Of a stretch of 64,000 nt of DNA, positions 1-7,497 are shown one piece after another. Where the stretch lies: the NCBI RefSeq assembly GCF_000014185.1, contig NC_008148.1:1592001-1656000 (forward strand), written 5' to 3'. The notes below the pieces were generated by a model. It searched no databases. It was not told the DNA's origin and saw only the letters and a program-made list of their open reading frames with translations. Origin of the DNA: Rubrobacter xylanophilus DSM 9941 (GTDB lineage Bacteria; Actinomycetota; Rubrobacteria; Rubrobacterales; Rubrobacteraceae). The position numbers and the translations under genes are program-made. Numbering within the stretch: the stretch's first letter is position 1; the number at the start of each line of letters is the position of its first letter.

Positions 1-103
1 CGAGGTGGCGCTCTTCTCTGAGGCCCATGGAGCGCCCCACCTCTTCTATGGGCAGTAGCTTCGCTCCTCTTGCTATCTCGAGGTTGGAAAGAGCCTCCCC
101 CAC
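1..103 (-). CDS. fhs: Formate--tetrahydrofolate ligase, N-terminal part (runs off left edge)
   Basis: Only the first 34 codons lie in the window. The protein begins GEALSNLEIARGAKLLPIEE after a GTG start, matching the conserved N-terminus of formate-THF ligases (an S-x-x-E-I-A-x-x-A-K-L-x-P-I-E-E pattern). The enzyme makes 10-formyl-THF from formate, THF and ATP in the cytoplasm. An AAGGAGGGG ribosome site at 111-119 is 7 nt from the start and fixes it. A palindromic element lies about 93 bp upstream at 196-218 and recurs before the MetF-like gene. The short length limits certainty. Confidence 0.8.
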   Translation of the reverse strand, partial: MGEALSNLEIARGAKLLPIEEVGRSMGLREERHL

Positions 104-195
104 CCTCTATCCCCTCCTTCTCTTCTCGCCCTCTCTTTGCGCCATCTTCTTCTCTTCGAGTACCCGCCACCCGGCGGGGTTCCCGCGAGTCTCGC

Positions 196-218
196 CAATA
201 TTGTCAACAATATTGTTC
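196..218. promoter_or_regulatory. Palindromic operator-like element upstream of fhs
   Basis: AATATTGT-CA-ACAATATT is a perfect dyad with 8-bp arms. Read on the minus strand it contains TTGACA, a -35-like hexamer facing fhs. A near copy (7 of 8 arm bases paired) occurs at 10521-10540 upstream of the MetF-like gene. The shared site suggests one regulator for two C1-folate genes; the regulator is not identifiable here. Confidence 0.55.
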
Positions 219-250
219 AAAAAATACCACAGGCGTGGAGAAAAGGGAAG

Positions 251-279
251 CCCGGCGGCGCGGGAACTTCGCCGCCGGG
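251..279 (-). terminator. Hairpin after the acetoacetyl-CoA synthetase operon
   Basis: CCCGGCGGCG and CGCCGCCGGG form a perfect 10-bp stem with a 9-nt loop. Read on the minus strand it is followed by CTTCCCTTTT, an imperfect T tract. It lies 24 bp past the stop of the last gene of the minus-strand operon, so it probably ends that transcript. Confidence 0.6.
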
Positions 280-302
280 GCGCCTCGCCGTCACCCCTCC
301 TG

Positions 303-2306
303 TCATCGGGAGGCCGGCCTCCCGCCCTCTCCTGCGCCTTCGCGACGCCCGGCGGCGTACGCGGCGTAGGCGTCGAGGGATGTTGGATCCAGGAGGGAAT
401 CCCGGCTCGCCACCTCGTCGGGGCGGGCCCCGAGAAGGATGCGTTTGACCGGCACCTCGAGCTTCTTCTGGGAGAGCGTGCGGGGAACGGAGGGCACGGC
501 CTCGATGGTGTCGGGGACATGCCGGGGAGAGAGCTCGCGGCGTATGGTGGAGGAGATGCGGTCGCGCAGCCCGTCGTCGAGCGCGGCGCCCGGCGCGAGG
601 ACCACGAACAGCAGCAGCTCGCCGGGCCCGCCCTCATCGTCCTCGAGGTGGACGACGAGGCTGTCCCTCACCTCCTGCAGAGACTCGACGACGGCGTAGA
701 TCTCCCCGGTGCCGAGGCGAACCCCTCCCCGGTTGAGCGTCGCATCCGAGCGGCCGGAGATCACGCAGCTTCCGCGCTCGGCAAAGCGAATCCAATCCCC
801 GTGACACCAGACGCCGGGGAAGCGCTCGAAGTACGCCGCGCGGTAGCGCCTGTCGCCCGGGTCGTTCCAGAAGCCGACCGGCATCGAGGGCATCGGGGAG
901 CGGATCACCAGCTCTCCGAACTCCCCCACCACCGGCCTGCCGCGCTCGTCGAAGGCCGCAGCGTCGACGCCCAGGCAGGGGCCCGAGATCTCTCCGCGAT
1001 AGACGGGCTGCAGGGGGCTGCCCTGCACGATCCCCGTGCACACGTCGGTTCCCCCGCTGCCTATGTTCAGCAGCACGTCCGGACCGAGCTGCTCGTACAC
1101 CCAGTCGAAGCCCTCCGGGGGCAGCGGGGAGCCAGCGGCCCCCAGCTGCCGCAGAGAGGAGAAGTCGAAGCTTTTTCCCACGGCGAGCCCCGCCTTCCGG
1201 CAGGCCATCAGGAACGCCGGGGCGACGCCCAGCATGGTCGCGCCGACCCGCTCGGCGAGGCGCCACTGGAAGGCGAGATCCGGATAGACCGGGTTGCCGT
1301 CCATCGTGACGATCGCCGCCCGCAGCAGGAGCGCAGAGACGAGGGCGTTCCACATCATCCAGGCGGTGGTCGTGAACCACATTAGCCGATCTCCGGGGCG
1401 CAGGTCCCAGGTCAGCCCGAGGTTCTTCAGGTGCTCGAGGAGGATCCCCCCGTGACCGTGGACTATCGCCTTGGGCTTGCCGGTGGTCCCCGAGGAGAAC
1501 AGTACGTAGAGGGGGTGGTCGAAGGCGACCGGCTCGCAGGCGAGGGGCGCGGCCTCCGAGAGCAGCTCCTCCCAGGCGATGGCCCCGGGGAGCGCATCGT
1601 TTGCGCCTCCGGCGTAGGGCACGTGCACGAGGTGCTCCAGGTTCGGCAGGGCCTCGCGGATAGCCGCCACCTCCGACCGGCGGTCGACGAACCTGTCGCC
1701 GTAGCGATAGCCGGCGACCGCGAGCAGCACCTTCGGGTCGAGCTGGCCGAAGCGGTCGACGACGCTCCGCGGCCCGAATTCCGGAGCGCACGTCGCCCAC
1801 ACCGCGCCCAGGCTGGCGGTCGCCAGGAAGGCGACGACGGTCTCCGGAACGTTCGGCAGGTAGGCGACGACGCGATCGCCGGGCCCGACGCCGAGGCGGA
1901 GCAGCCCGGCGCGGGCCCTCGCCACCTGCTCCCGCAGCTCGCCGAAGGTCAGCTCGAGGGGGCCCCTGCTCTGGGAGTGGGCGATGATGGCCGTCCGCGC
2001 GTCGTCACCCGCGGGCGCGAGGATCCTCTCCGCGTAGTTCAGGCGCGCCCCCGGAAACCAGCGCGCGCCGGGCATCTCGCGGGAAGCCAGCGCGCGCTGC
2101 GGCGGGGTGTACGACCGCACGCCGAAGAAGTCCCAGATCGAGCTCCAGAACCCCTCCAGGTCCTCGACCGACCAGCGCCAGAGATCCTCGTAGCCGCCGA
2201 ACCCGAGCCCGCGCTCCGCGCGCAACCAGCGCACGTAGCGTCCGATCTCGGTCTTCTCCAGGACGTCCGGCGGCGGAGCCCAGAGCACCTCGCCCATCAG
2301 AGCCAC
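303..2306 (-). CDS. Acetoacetyl-CoA synthetase-like acyl-CoA ligase
   Basis: The 667-aa ANL-superfamily ligase activates acetoacetate (or another 3-oxo acid) with ATP and CoA through an acyl-adenylate. Visible are the N-terminal acetyl-CoA-synthetase-type domain, the phosphate loop SSGTTGKPKA at residues 271-280, and the C-terminal LSQKKLE segment near 612 that carries the catalytic lysine. Length and segments such as FWNDPGDRRYRAAYF fit the acetoacetyl-CoA synthetase subfamily. It is the last gene of a seven-gene operon and overlaps the HAD gene by 10 bp. In context its substrate would be the 3-oxo acid made by the upstream biotin-dependent carboxylase; the exact chain length cannot be read from sequence. 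Confidence 0.85.
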   Translation of the reverse strand: MALMGEVLWAPPPDVLEKTEIGRYVRWLRAERGLGFGGYEDLWRWSVEDLEGFWSSIWDFFGVRSYTPPQRALASREMPGARWFPGARLNYAERILAPAGDDARTAIIAHSQSRGPLELTFGELREQVARARAGLLRLGVGPGDRVVAYLPNVPETVVAFLATASLGAVWATCAPEFGPRSVVDRFGQLDPKVLLAVAGYRYGDRFVDRRSEVAAIREALPNLEHLVHVPYAGGANDALPGAIAWEELLSEAAPLACEPVAFDHPLYVLFSSGTTGKPKAIVHGHGGILLEHLKNLGLTWDLRPGDRLMWFTTTAWMMWNALVSALLLRAAIVTMDGNPVYPDLAFQWRLAERVGATMLGVAPAFLMACRKAGLAVGKSFDFSSLRQLGAAGSPLPPEGFDWVYEQLGPDVLLNIGSGGTDVCTGIVQGSPLQPVYRGEISGPCLGVDAAAFDERGRPVVGEFGELVIRSPMPSMPVGFWNDPGDRRYRAAYFERFPGVWCHGDWIRFAERGSCVISGRSDATLNRGGVRLGTGEIYAVVESLQEVRDSLVVHLEDDEGGPGELLLFVVLAPGAALDDGLRDRISSTIRRELSPRHVPDTIEAVPSVPRTLSQKKLEVPVKRILLGARPDEVASRDSLLDPTSLDAYAAYAAGRREGAGEGGRPASR

Positions 2307-3100
2307 TCCAGGATCTCCCCCACCACGTTCACCACCGCGTCCGGCCGCCGGCGCTCCGGCACCCCGTCCAGCTCGCGGGCGCCGCTGATGCCGCTCCGGA
2401 CCAGGATGGTCCGGGACCCGCCCATCCGGCCCAGCGCGATGTCCATATCCAGGTCGTCTCCGATCACGGCTATCTCCGTCGAGTCCAACCCGAGGCGGTC
2501 GCAGATGGCGCGCACCGCGGGCCGCGAGGGCTTCCCGACGATCACGGGACGTGCGCCCGTAGCCTTCGCCAGCGCCGCCGTCAGCATCGCGCCGCGGCTG
2601 AAGATCATGCCGTCCGATCCCCAGTAGCCGGGACCGTAGTTCGCCGTGAGAAGGCGCGCCCCGCGCGTGATCGCCCGGGCCGCCCTCTCGAGCGCTTCGA
2701 AATCCACCTCGTTTACGTGGGTGACGAAGACCACCTCGGCATCCTCGCCGTCCGTGAGCCGCACGCCGGCCTCCAGCAGGCGCTCGCGGACGGTCCCGGA
2801 CCCGAAGACCATCACCCGCCCCGACTTGCGCCGGCGGGAGAGGTACCCCAGAGCGCTGCAGACGGGCGTCAGAACCTCGTCGTCCCGGACGGGAAGCCCG
2901 CCCTCGCGCAGCCCTTCCGCGAACTCCTCGGGGCGCAGGTGCGTCCCGTTGGTGAAGAGCACGAGCGGGCGCCCCGAGGCGCGAATGCTCTTCAGCACCT
3001 CAGGCGCGCCCGGAAGGGGGCGTGCCCGGAAGGTGGCGTCGCGGTGCACGAGCGACCCGTCCACGTCGAAGACGAAGCCGCGGATATCCCTAAGATCCAT
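2297..3100 (-). CDS. HAD-superfamily IIA (NagD-like) phosphatase
   Basis: The sequence carries FVFDVDGSLV (nucleophile and acid/base Asp), LVLFTNGT, the lysine motif VGKPSRPA and the metal-binding GDDLDMD, in the order typical of NagD-type HAD phosphatases. The start chosen is the ATG at 3100, giving MDLRDIRGF as in the family; an earlier in-frame ATG at 3133 has GGAGG directly abutting it with no spacer. It overlaps both neighbours, so translation is probably coupled. Inside a kinase-carboxylase operon it may hydrolyse a phosphorylated intermediate or dead-end product. That role is inferred; the family itself is broad. Confidence 0.8.
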   Translation of the reverse strand: MDLRDIRGFVFDVDGSLVHRDATFRARPLPGAPEVLKSIRASGRPLVLFTNGTHLRPEEFAEGLREGGLPVRDDEVLTPVCSALGYLSRRRKSGRVMVFGSGTVRERLLEAGVRLTDGEDAEVVFVTHVNEVDFEALERAARAITRGARLLTANYGPGYWGSDGMIFSRGAMLTAALAKATGARPVIVGKPSRPAVRAICDRLGLDSTEIAVIGDDLDMDIALGRMGGSRTILVRSGISGARELDGVPERRRPDAVVNVVGEILEWL

Positions 3101-4568
3101 GGCGCCAGACAATGGTGTCCCCCGTACGTTCATCCTCCAGCTTCAAGTAGGAGATGGACTTGCGTTTGGAGAGCTCGTGCAGGAGCCGCACGAGCGGGGC
3201 GCGCCCGGGACGCACCAGGGGCGCCCGCTGCCTGCCGCGCTCGGCGACCATGGCGTCCACCTGCTCCGCCGGCATCGTAAGGCGCAGCAGGAGCTCCTCG
3301 TCGGACAGCCTGCGGCCGAAACGCTCGCGGGCACCCTCCAGCGTGATCGGCTTGAGGTGCTTCAGCTCGTCCGCTCGCGGCATCGAGAGCACACGGTCCG
3401 CCACATCGGCGTCGACCGGAGCCGGAGGATCGTAGTAGTGGCCGAGGAAGTAGCGCACCATCTCGTCGGAGACCTTCGACCAGCGCTCGCCGGAGATGAC
3501 GTTCATCACGGCCTGGGTGGCCACGAACTGCGAAACAGGGGTCACCATTATCGGGTAGCCCATCTCCGCGCGCACGCGCGGCACCTCCTCCAGGACCGCG
3601 TCGAACAGCTCCGGCCTCCCCAGCTCCTGCAGCTGCCGGCGGGTCGTGGAGATCATGCCCCCCGGCATCTGGTGCCGGAAGTAGGCGCCGTCGAACTCGC
3701 GCGGGGTACCGGGCGGCAGCCCCCGCTCCCTCGCCAGCTCGTGGAAGTAGTCCGAGACGACACCGAGGGCCTCGGTGTCGAGGTCGCACGAGAGCCCCTC
3801 GGCCTCGATGTTGCGCAGCGTGGCTCCGGCGGGCGGGTTGGAGCTCCCGCTCCCCAGGGGCTCCACCGCGGTGTGCAGGATCCGCACGCCGGAGCGCAGC
3901 CCCTCGACGTAGGCGAGGGGGCCGAGCCCGATCGTGCAGTGGCTGTGCAGCTCGACCGGTCGCGGCGCGAACCGCTCGATAAAGCCGGGGATGAGGGCGC
4001 GCACCGCATCCGGGGTGAGCAGGCCGCCGGGGTCCTTGAGGTAGAGCCGGTCGATGTCCTCGGAGCGGGCCGCCGCGGCAGCCCGCTCCAGGTAGTACTC
4101 GTGGGTGTGGACCGGGCTGATAGAGTACGTCAGCCCCACGACCACCTCCTCGAAGCCCTCCTCGCGGGCGATGCGGGCCATCCGGAGGAGCGCCCCCGGA
4201 TCGTTGGAGGGGTCGACGATCTGTATCCGGCGCATGCCGTTGCGCACCCAGCACCGGAAGGCGAGGCGCATGAGATCCTCACCGGCGGGAACCCAGCGGA
4301 TAAAGCGCATACCGGTGGTGATAAGGCCGAGCGGCGTGTTCGGCATGGCGGCGCTGACCAGGCGGATCCGCTCCCACGGATCCTCGCGGTGAAAGCGGAC
4401 GGAGATCCCCATGTGCGTGCTCGAGGTGAAGTCCAGGGCGTGGAAGCCCACGCGGTCCATGGTGGGAGCGATGGCGAGCACGTCCTGGGTGGTGAGCCCG
4501 GTGGCGGACCACAGGCTCTGGTTGCCGTCTCGGAGGGTGGTATCTACTATGTCCACAGAACCGCTCAT
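3090..4568 (-). CDS. DRE-TIM carboxyltransferase, diverged pyruvate carboxylase subunit B / oxaloacetate decarboxylase alpha type
   Basis: The 492-aa protein begins MSGSVDIVDTTLRDGNQS, keeping the catalytic Arg-Asp and Gln of the carboxyltransferase TIM barrel. YLKDPGGLL supplies the lysine that is carboxylated in pyruvate carboxylase, and HSHCTIG the His-x-His metal ligands. The barrel is unusual: the R-G motif whose Arg binds the pyruvate carboxylate reads T85-G86 (LITTGMRF), and HxHD has become HSHC. This suggests an acceptor other than pyruvate. The start at 4568 forms an ATGA overlap with the biotin carboxylase stop. It should take CO2 from the BCCP encoded two genes upstream. Family assignment is firm; the acceptor is inferred. 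Confidence 0.8.
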   Translation of the reverse strand: MSGSVDIVDTTLRDGNQSLWSATGLTTQDVLAIAPTMDRVGFHALDFTSSTHMGISVRFHREDPWERIRLVSAAMPNTPLGLITTGMRFIRWVPAGEDLMRLAFRCWVRNGMRRIQIVDPSNDPGALLRMARIAREEGFEEVVVGLTYSISPVHTHEYYLERAAAAARSEDIDRLYLKDPGGLLTPDAVRALIPGFIERFAPRPVELHSHCTIGLGPLAYVEGLRSGVRILHTAVEPLGSGSSNPPAGATLRNIEAEGLSCDLDTEALGVVSDYFHELARERGLPPGTPREFDGAYFRHQMPGGMISTTRRQLQELGRPELFDAVLEEVPRVRAEMGYPIMVTPVSQFVATQAVMNVISGERWSKVSDEMVRYFLGHYYDPPAPVDADVADRVLSMPRADELKHLKPITLEGARERFGRRLSDEELLLRLTMPAEQVDAMVAERGRQRAPLVRPGRAPLVRLLHELSKRKSISYLKLEDERTGDTIVWRHGS

Positions 4569-5911
4569 GCCGCAAGCACCGCCTCCTCGAGCCACCCCGT
4601 GCTCACCGCGGCCCCGGCGAAGTCCGGGTGGGCGATGATGTGGCTCAGCAGATCCCGGTTCGTCGGTACGCCCTCCACCCTCAGGCCGGCGAGGGCCTCT
4701 CTCATCCTCTCCGCCGCCTCGCTGCGGTCGTTCGCGAAGGTTATTAGCTTCGCGATCAGCGAGTCATAGTAGGGGGGCACGAGGGTTCCCTCCTCGCAAT
4801 GGGTGTCGACGCGGAGACCGGGAAGGTTCGGCACCGAGAAACGGGTGATCCTACCGGGGGTGGGCCGGAAACCGTGGGCGGCGTCCTCCGCCGTCAGCCT
4901 GCACTCTATCGCGTGCCCCTCGAACCCCACCTCCTCCTGGGTCACCTCCAGCGGCTCGCCCGCGGCGATCCGGATCTGGTCGGCCACAAGATCCCGGCCG
5001 GTGATGGCCTCGGTCACCGGGTGCTCCACCTGGATGCGGCAGTTCATCTCCAGAAAGAAGAACTCGCCGCTCCGGGCGTCGACCACGAACTCCACGGTCC
5101 CCAGGTTGCGATAGCCGATCTCGGCGGCGAAGCGAACGGCGGCCGCATGGAGCGCCGCGCGCGTGCCGGGGTCCAGGGCAGGCGCAGGAGCCTCCTCGAC
5201 GATCTTCTGGTAGCGTCGCTGCACGGAGCAGTCGCGCTCCCCGAAGTGGACAACGCCGCCGTGCTCGTCCGCGGCCACCTGAACCTCGACGTGGCGCGCG
5301 CGGCGTATGAAGCGCTCCACGTACAGGCGATCGTCGCCGAACGCCGCCCCCGCCTCCGCCAGGGCGACGCCGAACAGCCGCTCGAGCTGCCCCCGATCCC
5401 AGGCCAGCTTGATCCCCCGCCCGCCGCCCCCGGCCGCGGCCTTCAGCAGCACCGGGTACCCGTGGGCCTCGGCGAAGCGCAGGGCGTCCTCGAGGGCGCG
5501 AACCTCGCCGCCGGGGACCACCGGAAGGCCGGCGGCGGCAGCGGTCTCGCGCGAGCGGAGCTTGTCCCCCGCGAGCTCGATGACCCCGGCCGGCGGCCCG
5601 ATAAAGCGAAGGCCGTGCTCCCGGGCGGCGGACGCGAGAGCGGGGTTCTCGGAGAGAAACCCGTAGCCCGGGTGGATGGCGTCGCAGCCGGTACCCAGCG
5701 CCGCCTGCACGACGGCACCGACGTTCAGGTAGCTCCTCGCCGGCGCACCCGGGCCGATGCACACCGCCCGGTCGGCCATGCGGGCCGCCAGCCCGCCACG
5801 GTCTACCTCCGAGGCGCCGACCACCACCTCCAGCCCGAGCCTGCGGCAGGCCCTGATGATCCGCACCGCGATCTCACCCCGGTTCGCCACGAAGACCCGC
5901 TTTATCCCCAT
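4565..5911 (-). CDS. Biotin carboxylase subunit
   Basis: The 448-aa ATP-grasp biotin carboxylase starts MGIKRVFVANRGEIAVRI at 5911. It shows the glycine-rich AAAGGGGRGIKL loop, the ERDCSVQRRYQK segment, and FLEMNCRIQVEHPVTE with the metal- and substrate-binding Glu, Asn and Arg (the last being the catalytic Arg region). Length equals standalone AccC proteins. The stop and start overlap the neighbours by 4 and 1 bp, so it belongs to the carboxylase operon and should load CO2 onto the adjacent BCCP using ATP and bicarbonate. It could be shared with acetyl-CoA carboxylase, but its tight linkage argues for a dedicated role. Confidence 0.9.
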   Translation of the reverse strand: MGIKRVFVANRGEIAVRIIRACRRLGLEVVVGASEVDRGGLAARMADRAVCIGPGAPARSYLNVGAVVQAALGTGCDAIHPGYGFLSENPALASAAREHGLRFIGPPAGVIELAGDKLRSRETAAAAGLPVVPGGEVRALEDALRFAEAHGYPVLLKAAAGGGGRGIKLAWDRGQLERLFGVALAEAGAAFGDDRLYVERFIRRARHVEVQVAADEHGGVVHFGERDCSVQRRYQKIVEEAPAPALDPGTRAALHAAAVRFAAEIGYRNLGTVEFVVDARSGEFFFLEMNCRIQVEHPVTEAITGRDLVADQIRIAAGEPLEVTQEEVGFEGHAIECRLTAEDAAHGFRPTPGRITRFSVPNLPGLRVDTHCEEGTLVPPYYDSLIAKLITFANDRSEAAERMREALAGLRVEGVPTNRDLLSHIIAHPDFAGAAVSTGWLEEAVLAA

Positions 5912-6396
5912 CACTCGGGCTCCACCCGGAACAGCGGCTGCCCGTACTCCACGAGGGCCCCGTTCTCCGCGCACACCTCGACTATCCTCCCGGACACCCC
6001 GGCCCTGATCGAGTTCATCATCTTCATGACCTCGATCAGGCACACCACCGTATCCGGCTCGACGCGGCTGCCCACCTCGACGAACGGCTTCGCCCCCGGG
6101 GCCTCGGCGCGGAAGAAGGTGCCGACCATCGGCGCTTCTATGGCTACGGTCCCGTCCGGAGTGGGGGCGGCCTCCGCGCCCCGCCCGCCGGCTGCTGCGG
6201 GCTCTGCGGAAGCGTGTGTTTTCTCCTCAGATGCTGGCCTGGCCTTCTCCTCCTCCCCGGAGGCTTCTTCGACCGGCGGCGCACCGCCGCGCCGCACGTA
6301 CAGCCGCAGCCCGTTGGTCTCGATCCGCAGCTCTTCCAGGTCGGATTCGTCGATGATCCTCAGGATCTCGCGAACATCGTCGTCCGAGAGCGGCAT
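5911..6396 (-). CDS. Biotin carboxyl carrier protein
   Basis: The 161-aa carrier has a helical N-terminus (LSDDDVREILRIIDESDLEE) followed by an Ala/Glu-rich linker at about residues 45-80. A C-terminal biotinyl domain contains EVMKM, with Lys125 the expected biotin site. The overall layout matches AccB. It abuts the upstream kinase gene and shares one base with the biotin carboxylase gene. It carries carboxybiotin between the biotin carboxylase and the DRE-TIM carboxyltransferase. Confidence 0.9.
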   Translation of the reverse strand: MPLSDDDVREILRIIDESDLEELRIETNGLRLYVRRGGAPPVEEASGEEEKARPASEEKTHASAEPAAAGGRGAEAAPTPDGTVAIEAPMVGTFFRAEAPGAKPFVEVGSRVEPDTVVCLIEVMKMMNSIRAGVSGRIVEVCAENGALVEYGQPLFRVEPE

Positions 6397-7497
6397 TCAG
6401 GACCTGCCTTCGTCGTCGCGAACCACACCGAAGGTTCCCATGACCAACTCGATGGCCGAGCGAGCCCGGGGTAGATCCTTCCCCGCCTCCGGCCTGCGGG
6501 GCGCGGTGGTGACCGGCCGGGACTGGAGCACGTACAAGGACTCGGGCAGCTCCCGCCCCCGGGAGATCGCCCACTCGATGTCCTGGGGGGCGCCGAAGTG
6601 GCGCTCCACGCGGCGAGCCACCTCGACCAGCGCCCGAAGGCACGCCTCGTCCAGGCAGGGGACCTCCCGGCGCGCCTGCTCCACCTCCACCGCCCGCACC
6701 CCGGCGGAACCCGGATCCGGGCGGTACTCCAGGTGCTTGCAGCCGACGGACCGGCGCAGCACCTCTCCCGTCACCTTGCTCACGCGGTACTCGTCCGGGG
6801 TCACCTCCCCGGCCACCACCGCCTCGCCCAGCCCCCAGCTGGCGTTCACCGCGACGGTGCTGGGGTCTCCGTTGAGCGGGTTGCAGGTGAACATCACGCC
6901 GGCCACCTCGGCGTCGACCATCATCTGCACCGCGACGCCCATGGCCGGCTCGCCCCCGCCCGCGGACATTCTGGCCCGGTAGCTCAGCGCCTCGGGGCTG
7001 TAGAGGCTCGCCCAACAGCTGCGAACCGCCGCGCAGACGTCGTCGACCCCGCGCACCCACAGGTGCGTCTTCTGCTGGCCCGCGAACGTGGCCTGCTCGC
7101 TGTCCTCGCCCACCGCGCTGGAGCGAACCGCCACCGGGGGGCTCTCCTCGCCGGAGAGCTCTGCGATCTTGCGGTACCGGCGCTCCACCTCGCCGACGAC
7201 CTCCCCGGGAAGGGGAGCCGAGAGCACGGCCGCGACGAGCTCCTCGGATACACGCCGCAGGGCGCTCATATCATCCGGGTCGAGGGCCCGGAGGCTCCGC
7301 ACCACCCGCTCCCGGATGCCGTTCTCCTCCAGGAAAAGCGCGAAGGCGTCGGTCGAGATGGCGAAGCCCGGCGGCACCGGGATCTCGCTCGAAAGCAGCT
7401 CCCCCAGGTTCGCGCTCTTCCCGCCAAAGCGCGGCTCCTCGGCCCGCCGCAACCTGTCGAGGGGGGTGGTGTACCCGGTCGCGGCCGAGCTAACCAT
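6397..7497 (-). CDS. PEP-synthase-like ATP-grasp subunit (phenylphosphate synthase subunit 2-like)
   Basis: The 366-aa protein corresponds only to the N-terminal nucleotide-binding part of PEP synthase. It has KSANLGEL followed by VPPGFAI, then PPVAVRSSAVGEDS and FAGQQKTHL, and AGVMFTCNPLNGDP later in the fold. Full PEP synthase is near 800 aa; here the phosphohistidine domain is on the preceding gene. This two-protein split, about 40 plus 70 kDa, is known from phenylphosphate synthase of phenol degraders. It would bind ATP and phosphorylate the partner's histidine. It overlaps the upstream gene by 8 bp. The acceptor substrate is unknown; the downstream carboxylase genes suggest a ketone enol. 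Confidence 0.8.
   Translation of the reverse strand: MVSSAATGYTTPLDRLRRAEEPRFGGKSANLGELLSSEIPVPPGFAISTDAFALFLEENGIRERVVRSLRALDPDDMSALRRVSEELVAAVLSAPLPGEVVGEVERRYRKIAELSGEESPPVAVRSSAVGEDSEQATFAGQQKTHLWVRGVDDVCAAVRSCWASLYSPEALSYRARMSAGGGEPAMGVAVQMMVDAEVAGVMFTCNPLNGDPSTVAVNASWGLGEAVVAGEVTPDEYRVSKVTGEVLRRSVGCKHLEYRPDPGSAGVRAVEVEQARREVPCLDEACLRALVEVARRVERHFGAPQDIEWAISRGRELPESLYVLQSRPVTTAPRRPEAGKDLPRARSAIELVMGTFGVVRDDEGRS

Noticed and set aside
104-302. Riboswitch ahead of fhs
   Set aside because: Only the palindrome and the terminator hairpin of the neighbouring operon are seen; no conserved aptamer pattern is recognisable.
303-2306. Acetyl-CoA synthetase
   Set aside because: The overall segment pattern is closer to acetoacetyl-CoA synthetases, and the operon context suggests a 3-oxo acid substrate.
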